In this document: positions 44,599-53,382 of the stretch, piece by piece
Layout of the letters: every line of letters begins with the position of its first letter
Numbering within the stretch: the first letter of the stretch is position 1
From: an uncultured Latescibacterota bacterium
Lineage (GTDB): Bacteria > Latescibacterota > UBA2968 > UBA8231
NCBI GenBank assembly: GCA_958295495.1
Contig: OY282352.1
Coordinates: forward strand, 4,596,049-4,660,048
Length of the DNA stretch: 64,000 nt
Direction of reading: 5' to 3'
Position numbers and translations under genes: made by a program
The notes under the pieces: generated by a model
What the model saw: the letters and a program-made list of their open reading frames with translations, nothing else
What the model was told of the DNA's origin: nothing
Database searches by the model: none

Positions 44599-45230
44599 TC
44601 TACAAATTTCCCGATCAAACCGCACCGATCCGCCAAGGGGATATTTTCATCGGACTTCCACGAATTGATCTTTCACTCGAACAGGTTTTGCTCGTGGATG
44701 AAGAAGGTGAGCGAGTTGCAAAGTGGGAGGAATTGGCGAATCAGTGCAGCCCTGTCGACATCATTGTGTCTGCTCGCTCCGTAGCTTCAATAGTCGCTAC
44801 TCAAGACTGCGATGCTTACCACAGCAGAGACATTACACTATGTGAAATCCGAGAATTCCGTGACGTGGAGAGAAAGAGCAAGGATACGAAGGCTGCCAAG
44901 AGCTGGAAGAATATTCTTACCCAACATGCACGGATCAATCAGAAGTGGTTTTATCTGCCTCCCAGCGATCAACTCGAGTTCTCCGATAAGATGGCGGTTG
45001 ATTTTCTCGTGACACTCCGTGTCCCTCGCAAGGACTTGGAGAATCTTCGATCATTAAGGCGTGGACGACTAAATGCTACCGCCGATGAGCATTTCCGCGA
45101 GCGTATAGGGGAATTCTTTCGCCGTTATCCGTACGACGAGTGGTACGCGCTAAACGAGGAAGAAATGGCTGAGTACAAAAAGGAGTACCCGAACGCCGAG
45201 CCTTTTGGTTGGCAGTGGGTCGCCAAGTAA
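44595..45230 (+). CDS. Hypothetical protein with QGDIF/QDCD motifs
   Basis: 211 aa from ATG 44595 (GGAGG upstream). The N-terminal RQGDIFIGLP and the central SIVATQDCDAYHSRDI follow the RQGDI...SQDCD pattern seen in proteins that accompany TIGR04255 members. The Cys could be a metal or catalytic ligand, but this is unproven. Last gene of the coupled trio; 98 bp separate it from pglZ. Confidence 0.6.
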   Translation: MIYKFPDQTAPIRQGDIFIGLPRIDLSLEQVLLVDEEGERVAKWEELANQCSPVDIIVSARSVASIVATQDCDAYHSRDITLCEIREFRDVERKSKDTKAAKSWKNILTQHARINQKWFYLPPSDQLEFSDKMAVDFLVTLRVPRKDLENLRSLRRGRLNATADEHFRERIGEFFRRYPYDEWYALNEEEMAEYKKEYPNAEPFGWQWVAK

Positions 45231-45328
45231 GACAATTGCGGACTAATACAGAGTGAACACGAGCGCAAGGCTCGAATTTTATTCGGAGATGATGCCCCTT
45301 CTCGTCATCCGGCTCGAGGGAGGTATCC

Positions 45329-47335
45329 ATGAGTAACTGGCGCGACCAGATTATCCGCGAGTTCACGCCCAAAGTAGCCCGTCTGACACTGGTCGCCGAC
45401 CCTGATGGGTTGCTTTTGGAAGAAGGCGTTCTTGCAGGCATACGCGAGCGAGGATTTGAACTGATTCCGTTCGAGGATCGTATCGCCTTTCGGTATGCCT
45501 ACGAGACCAAGTTCCGTTCCCGCTGGGATCGAGGCGAGCAGACAGAACTGGTGGTCGTACTGCACTCCGAGGCCCGTGACCTCAACTGCTTGCCATACGA
45601 CCTACTCCAAGCTGGTCGTCGGCTGTCGTTCAGCTTGGGCGAGATTTTTCCCAACCTGAGCTATCCGGTTGTGGCGGCCTTGGACCGGGGAGACTTGGAC
45701 GCGCTGAACGATGCCCAAGAGCAGTACTCGCCCGATGTGCTGGGAGATAACGCGACCATAAAATTTGTCCTGCGGCATGTCTTCGATATTGCGCCTGAAC
45801 TCATCAAAGAGCCATCCGATTTATTGCGCGTCCTGCTGCGCCGCCATCACCGAGAACAGCGGATTCCATCCTTGTTGGACGAGCGATTTGTCCAGTTGCT
45901 CCGCCAGCAGGATGGCTTTGAAGACTGGCCCCTCGAAACGATAGTTTCAGACCGGCAGGCATTTTTCGCTTTTCTCCAAGAACGCTGGCCCATTTTTCTT
46001 AACCAAGCAGCGAGCGAAGAAGGTCTCGACGTTCGGGAGCGCACGGAACCTTATGCTTTGGAGTTTTCCGGCCCTACGGATTTGCCATTCAATCACGACG
46101 ACATCCGCATTTACATCAACAACCTGTTTCTCGAAGGACTGCTTGAAGCCGTTCCATGCGAACAGGCCAAATCGTTGTCAAAGTCTTGGCTCGTTATTGG
46201 CATCCGAAGGGATGAGCAAGCGGACCGAGAGCACCGCGTGGATGGCCTCCTCAGCACTTTGGCCTCCACTATTCCGCGAGATGACACACAGCACGACGAT
46301 TGGTTCCGCTTTGCCAAGACTTGGGCCGAACTGGTGGCCCTATCTCTGGAATCGGATGCAATGTTGCCAGAGCCTGTACGTCGGAAGATGGCGACGTTGC
46401 AAGCGCAAATTGACGCTGCGCTTGTGCCTTGGCTCGCAAACCGTTATGCGGGATTGAGCAACCTGCCGCCTGTTCCGCCGGTCATGCTTCACCACATTCC
46501 CCGTTTCCTCGCTAGGCATGTCAATGATGCTACGGAGCACAAGGTGGCGTTTGTCCTAGTAGATGGCCTCTCGCTGGATCAGTGGAGCGTCACCCGCAAG
46601 GAACTTGCCAAGCAACGCCCCGAATACCGTTTCCGAGAGCACGCGGTGTTCGCTTGGATACCCACCATCACCTCGGTTTCGCGTCAAGCAGCCTTTGCCG
46701 GCAAGCCACCTATCTACTTTCCGAATAGTATTGATACCACGAACAGGGAGCCAGCCTTATGGACGCAATTTTGGGTGGACCAAGGGCTGACACAGCAAGA
46801 AGTTGGATATGCCAAAGGGCTTGGGGACGGCGCACTGGATCGCGTAGAAGAGATGATTGCTCGGCCACGGATGCGCGTCGTCGGTTTGGTTATTGACAAA
46901 GTAGATAGAATCATGCACGGCATGGAACTTGGGATCGCCGGAATGCACAATCAGGTTCGGCAGTGGGCCAATCAACCGTTTATGGCGAACCTCATTGACC
47001 TATTGCTGGATAATGGATTCCGCGTCCACCTATCTTCGGATCATGGAAACATCGAAGCCGCCGGATGCGGGCAACCCACCGAGGGAGCGGTTGCAGACCG
47101 GCGCGGTGAACGGGCGCGAGTATACTCCGATTCAGGGCTGCGGAGTCGAGTCAAAGAGCGATTTCTTAACGCCTTGGAATGGTCGCCGGTTGGGCTGCCG
47201 GAAGACTATTTACCCCTGCTAGCTCCTAACCGTTCTGCATTCGTTCGTGAGACCGAACGCCTTGTTGGGCACGGTGGCGCATCGCTTGAAGAACTCATCG
47301 TCCCTCTTGTGCAGATTGACAGGAAGGCCCCATGA
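45329..47335 (+). CDS. pglZ: BREX-3 alkaline-phosphatase-like protein PglZ
   Basis: 668 aa. The PglZ domain is in the C-terminal half: VAFVLVDGLSLDQWS (about 406-420, metal-binding Asp), VVGLVIDKVDRIMHG, HLSSDHGNIEAAG (about 568-580), and RLVGHGGASLEELIVP near the end, the alkaline-phosphatase fold pattern of PglZ. The N-terminal 250 residues are the accessory region of the BREX-3 type. GGGAGG lies just before the ATG. The TGA overlaps the ATG of the next gene, as expected for the pglZ-brxA pair. Confidence 0.82.
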   Translation: MSNWRDQIIREFTPKVARLTLVADPDGLLLEEGVLAGIRERGFELIPFEDRIAFRYAYETKFRSRWDRGEQTELVVVLHSEARDLNCLPYDLLQAGRRLSFSLGEIFPNLSYPVVAALDRGDLDALNDAQEQYSPDVLGDNATIKFVLRHVFDIAPELIKEPSDLLRVLLRRHHREQRIPSLLDERFVQLLRQQDGFEDWPLETIVSDRQAFFAFLQERWPIFLNQAASEEGLDVRERTEPYALEFSGPTDLPFNHDDIRIYINNLFLEGLLEAVPCEQAKSLSKSWLVIGIRRDEQADREHRVDGLLSTLASTIPRDDTQHDDWFRFAKTWAELVALSLESDAMLPEPVRRKMATLQAQIDAALVPWLANRYAGLSNLPPVPPVMLHHIPRFLARHVNDATEHKVAFVLVDGLSLDQWSVTRKELAKQRPEYRFREHAVFAWIPTITSVSRQAAFAGKPPIYFPNSIDTTNREPALWTQFWVDQGLTQQEVGYAKGLGDGALDRVEEMIARPRMRVVGLVIDKVDRIMHGMELGIAGMHNQVRQWANQPFMANLIDLLLDNGFRVHLSSDHGNIEAAGCGQPTEGAVADRRGERARVYSDSGLRSRVKERFLNALEWSPVGLPEDYLPLLAPNRSAFVRETERLVGHGGASLEELIVPLVQIDRKAP

Positions 47336-48120
47336 ACGGCCGGCAAGCCCAGATCGGCTTTAGTCAACGTATCCGACTTGAGTGGTTCGAGCAGACAACC
47401 AATATGGTACTGGCCGGAAACGATAAGACTGCCATCAACGACTCTCTGCAAGCTCTTCTAGGAGATAAGGTTTCAGTAGGCAGTCAGGCCGTCAGAGGCA
47501 GCAGGGAGAAAGTGATTACCATCCTGTTGAAGACTTGGTTGACCGTAGCGCGTGAATTGGAGACGCTGCGGGACGAGGGCTTGAATATCCTCCAAGGACT
47601 ACCTCGTAAAGAACGTATTGTTATTCACTGGGGTATGGTCTTGGCAGCCTATCCGTTTTGGGGTGCAATCGCCGCTAATACTGGCAGGCTTCTGCGACTA
47701 CAGGGCACAGCGGCAGCGGCCCATGTTCAGCGACGAGTCAAGGAACAATACGGAGAGCGCGAATCCGCGTTTCGGGCTGCCCGGCGTGTGCTTCGATCAT
47801 TCATCGATTGGGGTGTTTTGAACGAGACGCATGACAAAGGCATCTATGCCCAAGGAAAACAGTACTCGGTTGAGGAACCTAGGCTCATCGCTTGGATGGT
47901 GGAGGCGTCTCTCCGCTCCCGGTTGCATGGAGCCGCTGCCGTTAAGGATCTGCTCGACAGTCCAAGCGTCTTTCCGTTCCGATTAGCCCATATTTCAGCC
48001 GAGCAGGTGGTTTCCTTCTCGCCCCGCTTGGACATTCTGCGGCACGGTCTGGATGACGAGTTGGTGGTGCTACAGGGACACCGGACAAGCTACCGGACAA
48101 GTCGAACCTTGGATAATTAA
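47332..48120 (+). CDS. BREX accessory protein in BrxA position, 3' end replaced
   Basis: 262 aa, overlapping the pglZ stop (ATGA). The N-terminal part (SQRIRLEWFEQTTNMVLAG, SREKVITILLKTW) and the helix-rich middle (RVKEQYGERESAFRAARRVL, RSFIDWGVLNE, the latter winged-helix-like) fit a small BREX protein such as BrxA (DUF1819), which follows pglZ in type 3 loci; the match is by position and length only. The coding sequence runs to about GLDDELVVLQ (48074), after which the last 14 codons are out-of-frame AlbA_2-gene sequence. The native C-terminus may therefore be slightly truncated or altered. Confidence 0.55.
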   Translation: MNGRQAQIGFSQRIRLEWFEQTTNMVLAGNDKTAINDSLQALLGDKVSVGSQAVRGSREKVITILLKTWLTVARELETLRDEGLNILQGLPRKERIVIHWGMVLAAYPFWGAIAANTGRLLRLQGTAAAAHVQRRVKEQYGERESAFRAARRVLRSFIDWGVLNETHDKGIYAQGKQYSVEEPRLIAWMVEASLRSRLHGAAAVKDLLDSPSVFPFRLAHISAEQVVSFSPRLDILRHGLDDELVVLQGHRTSYRTSRTLDN

Positions 48121-48324
48121 GGTCCTCAGTGCCTGCCTAGAAGCGAAGAAAAGTGCTGACATTCAAAGGGTTACTGGAATCAGGCACCGAGAGACCTTCC
48201 AACGTAACTACTTGGACAAATTGATTGAACAGGGCCTACTTGTCCGCACCATACCGGACAAGCCTAAAAGTTCACTTCAACGATACCAGACAACGGATAA
48301 AGGGCGAACCATGCTTGCTGTGAC
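48077..48324 (+). pseudogene. Remnant of an AlbA_2/RecG-like gene 3' end at the right border of the island
   Basis: In the frame of ATG 48053 the sequence reads DTGQATGQVEPW, then a winged-helix C-terminus (ADIQRVTGIRHRETFQRNYL, LDKLIEQGLLVRTIPDKPKS) ending KGRTML. This is the typical end of AlbA_2/RecG-like proteins (GQ-rich linker plus C-terminal winged helix). The gene's 5' part is absent and its reading frame continues without a stop into the right 283-bp repeat, to 48613. It therefore marks a second deletion junction inside the island. Confidence 0.6.
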
Positions 48325-48607
48325 GCGGCCAAGCGGAAAATGGCCGGGCGGCGGTGGAGATCATCATGGCCACGTACGAGTCGGCGCGGCTCCACGAGGT
48401 GACCGCGCTGCCCTTGCGGACGATGGCCTCGCCGCTGGAGGTGATGCTCGAGGCCGGGGCCTTGCCGGTCGAGCGTCCGGGCCGCTACGACATCCGCGCC
48501 ATGCTGCTGCGCGGCGAGGCCATGCGGCCTTAGGACCAGACAAAAATTTCCGGTTTGTGCGCCGACATGGCGAAGAAGCAGGCCAGCACGACGCGGCGGC
48601 GTTGGCG
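48325..48607. repeat. 283-bp direct repeat, right copy, bordering the defence island
   Basis: Right copy of 34406-34688. It holds an orphaned 3' fragment of the Gfo/Idh gene (in frame to the stop TAG at 48531-48533) and the 3' end of the complete oxygenase gene. Everything between the repeats (34689-48324, 13.6 kb) can be removed to restore a compact Gfo/Idh-oxygenase arrangement with convergent ends. Confidence 0.9.
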
Positions 48608-49378
48608 CGTTAGGCGCGCTACTTCGTGGATGTTTTCGGTGCAGAAGAAGTAGAGATCGCCCGGGGTCAGCCGGACTTGGACGCGGGGAATGCGGTGCTC
48701 GGCCGCGTACTCGGGGAAGCGGTCTTGGCGCAGGACTTCCTCGACGTGGGGCTGGGCGCCCCAGCAGCGGTAGATAAAGGGCTCGTCGGTGCTTGCTGCA
48801 TCGCCGGTCTGCAAGCACAACACCCCGGCGAATTGGCGCTGAAAATCGGCGACTGCGTATGCGTAGCCAGGGCGAGAGCGCTTGGCTACGGAGTCGTAGT
48901 GGGGCTTGTGCCCTTCAGCGGCGTGATACATGCGGAAGATGGCCGGTCCGTAGAGCCGCCCGTCCGGTTCGCGCGCGGTTTGTACTACTTTGCCCTCGGC
49001 TAGGTCGGCTAGGGCCGCGTACATCGTGCGCACCGGGTCTGCAAATCCCTCGAAGAGCGTTGCGAACAGCTCGTGGGTGCGGGCGGCGTGGGCGAAGAAG
49101 GCTGCTGGATCGGCCCCAAGCCGTCCGAGGCTGGTGCCCAAGTCGAGATAGGGGCCGCCGCTTAGCTGGGAAGCTTGGCCTACGGTGGCCGGGTCGAAAT
49201 AGCCCCGCTCCTCAAAGCGGTGCATTAAGTCGCGGCAGTGGTCGGGCGGGTAGGCCCCCCGCAGGACCACGGCGGGGACGTCACCGCCGGCCAAGGCGGT
49301 GAGAGGGCGAGGTAGGCTGTGCAGCAGGGCGGCCTTGCTGCGGGCCTCGACGGGTGTCCAAGCGTTGGGCTGGGGCAT
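48530..49378 (-). CDS. 2-oxoglutarate/Fe(II)-dependent (PhyH-like) oxygenase
   Basis: 282 aa from MPQPNAWTPVEARSK (the longer upstream extension is not supported). The Fe-binding H-x-D is H160-Y-D162 in GHKPHYDSVAKR, and the distal His is H251 in TENIHEVARLTRQRRR, with R257 or R260 as the likely 2-oxoglutarate-binding Arg. It probably hydroxylates a small molecule or amino-acid-like substrate; the natural substrate is unknown. Its 3' end is inside the right repeat, and a 25-codon antisense copy of that end occurs at 34615-34688. Convergent with the island. Confidence 0.75.
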   Translation of the reverse strand: MPQPNAWTPVEARSKAALLHSLPRPLTALAGGDVPAVVLRGAYPPDHCRDLMHRFEERGYFDPATVGQASQLSGGPYLDLGTSLGRLGADPAAFFAHAARTHELFATLFEGFADPVRTMYAALADLAEGKVVQTAREPDGRLYGPAIFRMYHAAEGHKPHYDSVAKRSRPGYAYAVADFQRQFAGVLCLQTGDAASTDEPFIYRCWGAQPHVEEVLRQDRFPEYAAEHRIPRVQVRLTPGDLYFFCTENIHEVARLTRQRRRVVLACFFAMSAHKPEIFVWS

Positions 49379-49437
49379 GGGATTCCTTTTAGATAGGTTA
49401 ATTAAAATATCGCTATAATTATCTGTGGTCGCGTAGG

Positions 49438-50484
49438 TTATAGAACGACCTCTCGACCGGTACGCGCCGACTCGTAACAGGCCTCGACGACCTTTTGCAG
49501 GTTGAGTAGCTGGCGGGCGTCCTGCATATCCCAAGGCTCGCCGGCGCGGAGTTGGGCGATGAGGGCGGCGTCTTGGGTGTGGACGCTTTGGAACCAGTCG
49601 TCGTCGCCGTCGAGTTGGGGCGTCTGGTCGGTGATTTCGCCGTTGACATCGGCGTTGACCGCAAAGGGCGCGCCGGTGATGGTGGCGCGGGTGGTGGTCA
49701 GCTCAAAGCTGTGGAAGTCGGTCCCCTCGCTGCACCAATTTCCCTCCAAGGAGTAAAATGCGCCGTTGTCAAAGCGCACCAAGGCGCTGATGAGGTCTTC
49801 GGCGTCGTAGCGTGCGTGGATGGCGGCATCGATTTTGGGTCCGCGCTTGCCGGGGAAGAGGCGGTGGGTGGCCGCACTGACGGTGAGCGGATTGGGCGAG
49901 CCCCCGACCCACATTGCCAAGTCGAGGGTGTGGACTAGGGTCGAGGCGAGGACTCCGCCGCCGGAGGTCGCAAGGTGGTAGTGCGGTCCCCAGACCGGCG
50001 GGTCGTGGTGGCAGCCCCACGCCTTGGCGAACACTGGCTCGCCGATGGTGCCGCCTTGGACTAGGTCGTGCAAGTACTGCGAACTCGGCATATAGCGCAT
50101 GTTGGTGCCAAGCTGGACTTGCAGCCCGGTCGCCGCGGCCTTGGCGAGGACGGCTTCGGCTTGCGCGACATTCATCATAAAGGGCTTTTCGCACAGCACG
50201 CAGGCCCCGGCGTCGAGGCTGGCCAAGGACATGGCCTCGTGCGTGTTGGGCATGGTGGCGACGATGACCAAGTCGAGGTCGCCGGGCGCGAGCATGGCCC
50301 GGTAGTCTTTGGCTGCGCGGGCTGCAGGCCAGAGCTGGCAGGCGGCGGCGAGGCGCTCGTCGTCGAGGTCGCAGACAGCGGCAACCGTCGCTTGGTCCGC
50401 GCCCAGTGCTTTGAGGCCGGCAAAGTGGACGTTGGCTTGGGTGCCGCAGCCGATCATTCCGACGCGCACGGCGCGATCTAACAT
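49438..50484 (-). CDS. Gfo/Idh/MocA-family oxidoreductase
   Basis: 348 aa, with AAGGA before the ATG. Rossmann motif VGMIGCGTQANVHFAG, then CEKPFMMNVAQAE with the conserved lysine, and GGGVLASTLVHTLDLAMWVGG as the G-x-x-x-H-x-x-D-like substrate motif. Sugar or cyclitol dehydrogenase-type. It lies 59 bp upstream of the oxygenase on the same strand and may be cotranscribed. Divergent from the FAD-dehydrogenase gene. Confidence 0.88.
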   Translation of the reverse strand: MLDRAVRVGMIGCGTQANVHFAGLKALGADQATVAAVCDLDDERLAAACQLWPAARAAKDYRAMLAPGDLDLVIVATMPNTHEAMSLASLDAGACVLCEKPFMMNVAQAEAVLAKAAATGLQVQLGTNMRYMPSSQYLHDLVQGGTIGEPVFAKAWGCHHDPPVWGPHYHLATSGGGVLASTLVHTLDLAMWVGGSPNPLTVSAATHRLFPGKRGPKIDAAIHARYDAEDLISALVRFDNGAFYSLEGNWCSEGTDFHSFELTTTRATITGAPFAVNADVNGEITDQTPQLDGDDDWFQSVHTQDAALIAQLRAGEPWDMQDARQLLNLQKVVEACYESARTGREVVL

Positions 50485-50596
50485 GTCGTTCCTTTCTGCT
50501 GGTGGCTCAACCTAGGTTTTCGGCGTATAATTTCCCTGAATACGTAGAGCGAAACACAATCGGCGTCAAGGTGCCGGACAAACGCGAGGCTTGACT

Positions 50597-51847
50597 ATGA
50601 CGCGACAGGTAGATGTGCTGGTCATCGGCGGCGGAGTCGTCGGTATCTGCGCGGCGCACTTTCTTCAGGAGCAGGGCCGCGAGGTTGCCGTGGTCGAAAA
50701 GGATGTGGTCTGCGCGGGGAGCTCCTATGGCAACGCCGGGTTGATCGTGCCCAGCCACAGCGTACCGCTGGCCGAGCCAGGGGTTATTGCCCAAGGCTTG
50801 CGGTGGATGTTCAACCCGGACAGCCCCTTCTACATCAAATGGCGCTGGGATCGCGACCTGCTGGCTTGGCTGTGGCAATTCCGCAAGGCCAGCACCATGC
50901 GGCGGGTGCGGCAGGCCATGCCCTTGTTGCGCGATATGCACTTGGAGAGCTTTCGGCTCTACGAGGCGCTGGCCGCCGAGCTGGACTTTGCCTTTGGGCA
51001 CGAGGGCCGGCTCCTGCTGTGCAAGACCGAACAAGGCTTGAAGCACGTCCGCGAAGAGGCCGAGCTCATGCGCGAGGTGGGGTTGGACGTGGAAATGCTC
51101 GACGAGGCCGGGGTGCAAAAGTGCGCCGCGGCCGTGGAACTAGACTGCGTGGGCGGTGCTTTTTACGCACAGGACGCCCACTTGGACCCGGCGCGTCTCG
51201 TGCGGGCCTTGGCCGCTCGCTGTGTCGAGCGCGGGGCGGAGTTAAACGAAAAAACCGAGGTGTTGGGATTTGGCAAAAAAGGGCGTCGCATCCAAGTGGT
51301 CGAGACGACGCGCGGGGATTTTGCCGCGGCCGAAGTCGTGCTGTGCAGTGGGGCGTGGTCGCCGGGCGTGGGCCGCGGGTTGAGCCTGTCCCTGCCGGTG
51401 CAGCCGGCCAAGGGCTACAGCGTCACCTTTCACAAGCCGAGTCCGTGCCCGGCGGTCCCCCTGATGTTGGTGGAAGCCCGCGTCGGCACCACCCCGATGG
51501 GGGACAAGCTGCGCTTTGCCGGTACGCTCGAACTAGCGGGCATGGATGGGTCGATCAACCGCCGGCGGGTCGCCGCGATTGTCAATGCGGTGCCGCGCTA
51601 CGTACCGGCGTGGACGCCGGATGCGCTAGAGCTAATTGAAGTGTGGCGGGGCCTGCGGCCCTGTACGCCGGACGGCTTGCCCTTCTTGGGGCGGGCGCGG
51701 GCCTACGACAATCTCACAGTGGCGGCCGGGCACGCCATGGTTGGGGTCTCGCTAGGGGCGGTGACCGGGGCGGTGACCGCGCGCGTGGTCCAAGGAGAGG
51801 AGCCGGGCTTTGATCTGAGTTTGTGCAACGTGGATCGGTTTGGCTAG
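50597..51847 (+). CDS. FAD-dependent D-amino-acid dehydrogenase (DadA-like)
   Basis: 416 aa from ATG 50597. N-terminal FAD motif VLVIGGGVVGICAAHFLQEQ and VVEKDVVCAGSSYGNAGLI, a dadA-type pattern. The C-terminal region has LIEVWRGLRPCTPDGLPFLG, conserved in DadA/glycine oxidase-type enzymes, and AAGHAMVGVSLGAVTG. It would oxidise a D-amino acid or imino acid and pass electrons to the membrane. Nine bp before the FGGY kinase gene and on the same strand. Confidence 0.85.
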   Translation: MTRQVDVLVIGGGVVGICAAHFLQEQGREVAVVEKDVVCAGSSYGNAGLIVPSHSVPLAEPGVIAQGLRWMFNPDSPFYIKWRWDRDLLAWLWQFRKASTMRRVRQAMPLLRDMHLESFRLYEALAAELDFAFGHEGRLLLCKTEQGLKHVREEAELMREVGLDVEMLDEAGVQKCAAAVELDCVGGAFYAQDAHLDPARLVRALAARCVERGAELNEKTEVLGFGKKGRRIQVVETTRGDFAAAEVVLCSGAWSPGVGRGLSLSLPVQPAKGYSVTFHKPSPCPAVPLMLVEARVGTTPMGDKLRFAGTLELAGMDGSINRRRVAAIVNAVPRYVPAWTPDALELIEVWRGLRPCTPDGLPFLGRARAYDNLTVAAGHAMVGVSLGAVTGAVTARVVQGEEPGFDLSLCNVDRFG

Positions 51848-51856
51848 GAGGGTCAG

Positions 51857-53323
51857 ATGCGCTACGCACTGGGCATTGACTTGGGCACGGGAAGCACCAA
51901 GGCCGTCCTCATTGACGAGGCAGGCGACCTCATCGCTAGGGGGCAGGCCGAGTATCCGCTCTACAAGCCGCATCCCGGGTGGGTTGAGCAGGACCCGGAG
52001 GAGTGGTGGCGAGGGCTGTGCGCGTCGGCGCGTCAGGCACTCGCCGATATGGACCCAGCGCAGGTCGCCTGCGTTGGCCTGTCGGGGCAGATCAACGGCG
52101 CGGTATTTGCCGACAGCGCCGGGCAGCCCCTGCAGCGGGTGCCGATCTGGCTCGACCACCGCTCGCAAGCAGAGTGCGATTGGGCCGAGCAGCGGGCGGG
52201 TGACCTGCTGCGGGAGCGGGCGCTGACGCGATTGGGCCCGGTTAATACCCTCGCAAAGGTTCTATGGGTAAAAGACCATGCAGCAGACGTTTACCAGCAG
52301 AGCCGCTGGATGCTGCTGCCCAAAGATTGGCTGCGCTACCGGCTCACCGGACAGATAGCAGCAGAGGTGTCGGATGCCTCGACAACGGCGGCGTTTGATC
52401 TGCACGAGCGCCAGTGGTGCGGGGAAATTCTGGAGGCCTTGGAAGTCGATATAGGGCTGTTCCCGCCTTTGGCCGATTCGCCGGCCGTGGTCGGGGCCAT
52501 AACCCAAGCGGCTGCTGAGCAGACCGGCCTGGTGGCGGGCACGCCCGTCGTCGCTGGCGGCGGGGACATGCCCTGCATGATCCTCGGCGCCGGGGTCATT
52601 GAGCCGGGCGTTATTGGCTTGGGCATCGGCACGGCGGCGCACGCCACGGCTTTTGCCGAGACGCTGGATCAGCGGGCCTTTGGCAAGCTCTGGCCGATGT
52701 GCCACCCCATCCCCGGTAAATACGCTTGGCTGGGTTGCTCGTTTACCGGGGGAGCCTCGCTCAAATGGTTCAAGGAGGAATTCGGAGGCAGCTACGAGGA
52801 TTTAACGGAGGCCGCGGCCGCGGTTCCCGCTGGTGCCGAGGGGCTATTTTTCCTGCCTTGGCTCGAAGGAAGGGCCACGCCGCGTCCCGACGCCCGCGCC
52901 CGCGGGGGCTTTGTCGGGCTGTCGCTGGGGCACGCGAAGGGGCATCTGGTGAGGGCGGTGCTGGAGGGGGTCGTCTTTGACTTGCGGCATTCGCTCGACT
53001 GCTTTGCCGAAATCGGCTTGCCCCTCGACGAGCTGCGGATCGGCGAGGGCGGCTCGTACTCGGAGGTATGGCGGCAAATCCAGGCCGATATTTTGGGGCG
53101 CGACGTGGTGCGGATCGCCACCGACGATCTGTCGGCAGTGGGTGCGGCGTTGTTGGCGGGCGTCGGCGGCGGACTCTATGCGGATTTTGCCACCGCTTGT
53201 CAGCGCACGGTCAAGTTGGCCGAGACGGTGCGCTGCGACCGGGAGCGGGTCGCATTCTACCGGCGGGCTTTCGAGCGCTATCGGGCGCTTTATCCGGCGT
53301 TGCGGGACTGGTATGGGGGATAG
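51857..53323 (+). CDS. FGGY-family carbohydrate kinase (xylulokinase-like)
   Basis: 488 aa with TAGGAGGG before the ATG. N-terminal actin-type phosphate-1 motif LGIDLGTGSTKAVLID; WLDHRSQAE holds the likely substrate-binding Asp; VVAGGGDMPCMILGAG contains the conserved GGGD catalytic-base region; the C-terminal half has GCSFTGGASLKWF, FLPWLEGRATPRPDA and GEGGSYSEVWRQIQADIL, the FGGY_C pattern typical of xylulokinases. It phosphorylates a ketose or polyol with ATP. Likely cotranscribed with the amino-acid dehydrogenase gene. Confidence 0.88.
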   Translation: MRYALGIDLGTGSTKAVLIDEAGDLIARGQAEYPLYKPHPGWVEQDPEEWWRGLCASARQALADMDPAQVACVGLSGQINGAVFADSAGQPLQRVPIWLDHRSQAECDWAEQRAGDLLRERALTRLGPVNTLAKVLWVKDHAADVYQQSRWMLLPKDWLRYRLTGQIAAEVSDASTTAAFDLHERQWCGEILEALEVDIGLFPPLADSPAVVGAITQAAAEQTGLVAGTPVVAGGGDMPCMILGAGVIEPGVIGLGIGTAAHATAFAETLDQRAFGKLWPMCHPIPGKYAWLGCSFTGGASLKWFKEEFGGSYEDLTEAAAAVPAGAEGLFFLPWLEGRATPRPDARARGGFVGLSLGHAKGHLVRAVLEGVVFDLRHSLDCFAEIGLPLDELRIGEGGSYSEVWRQIQADILGRDVVRIATDDLSAVGAALLAGVGGGLYADFATACQRTVKLAETVRCDRERVAFYRRAFERYRALYPALRDWYGG

Positions 53324-53382
53324 CGATCTCGCCGTGACCCCGCGCCTAGGCTGTAGAAAGTTGGAGCGAAAGGTAGTATCGC

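Noticed and set aside
48233..48263. CTTGTCCG...CGGACAAG perfect inverted repeat
   Set aside because: It lies in the conserved coding motif LLVRTIPDKP of the AlbA_2 remnant; the symmetry is probably a by-product of the protein sequence, unlike the intergenic dyads.
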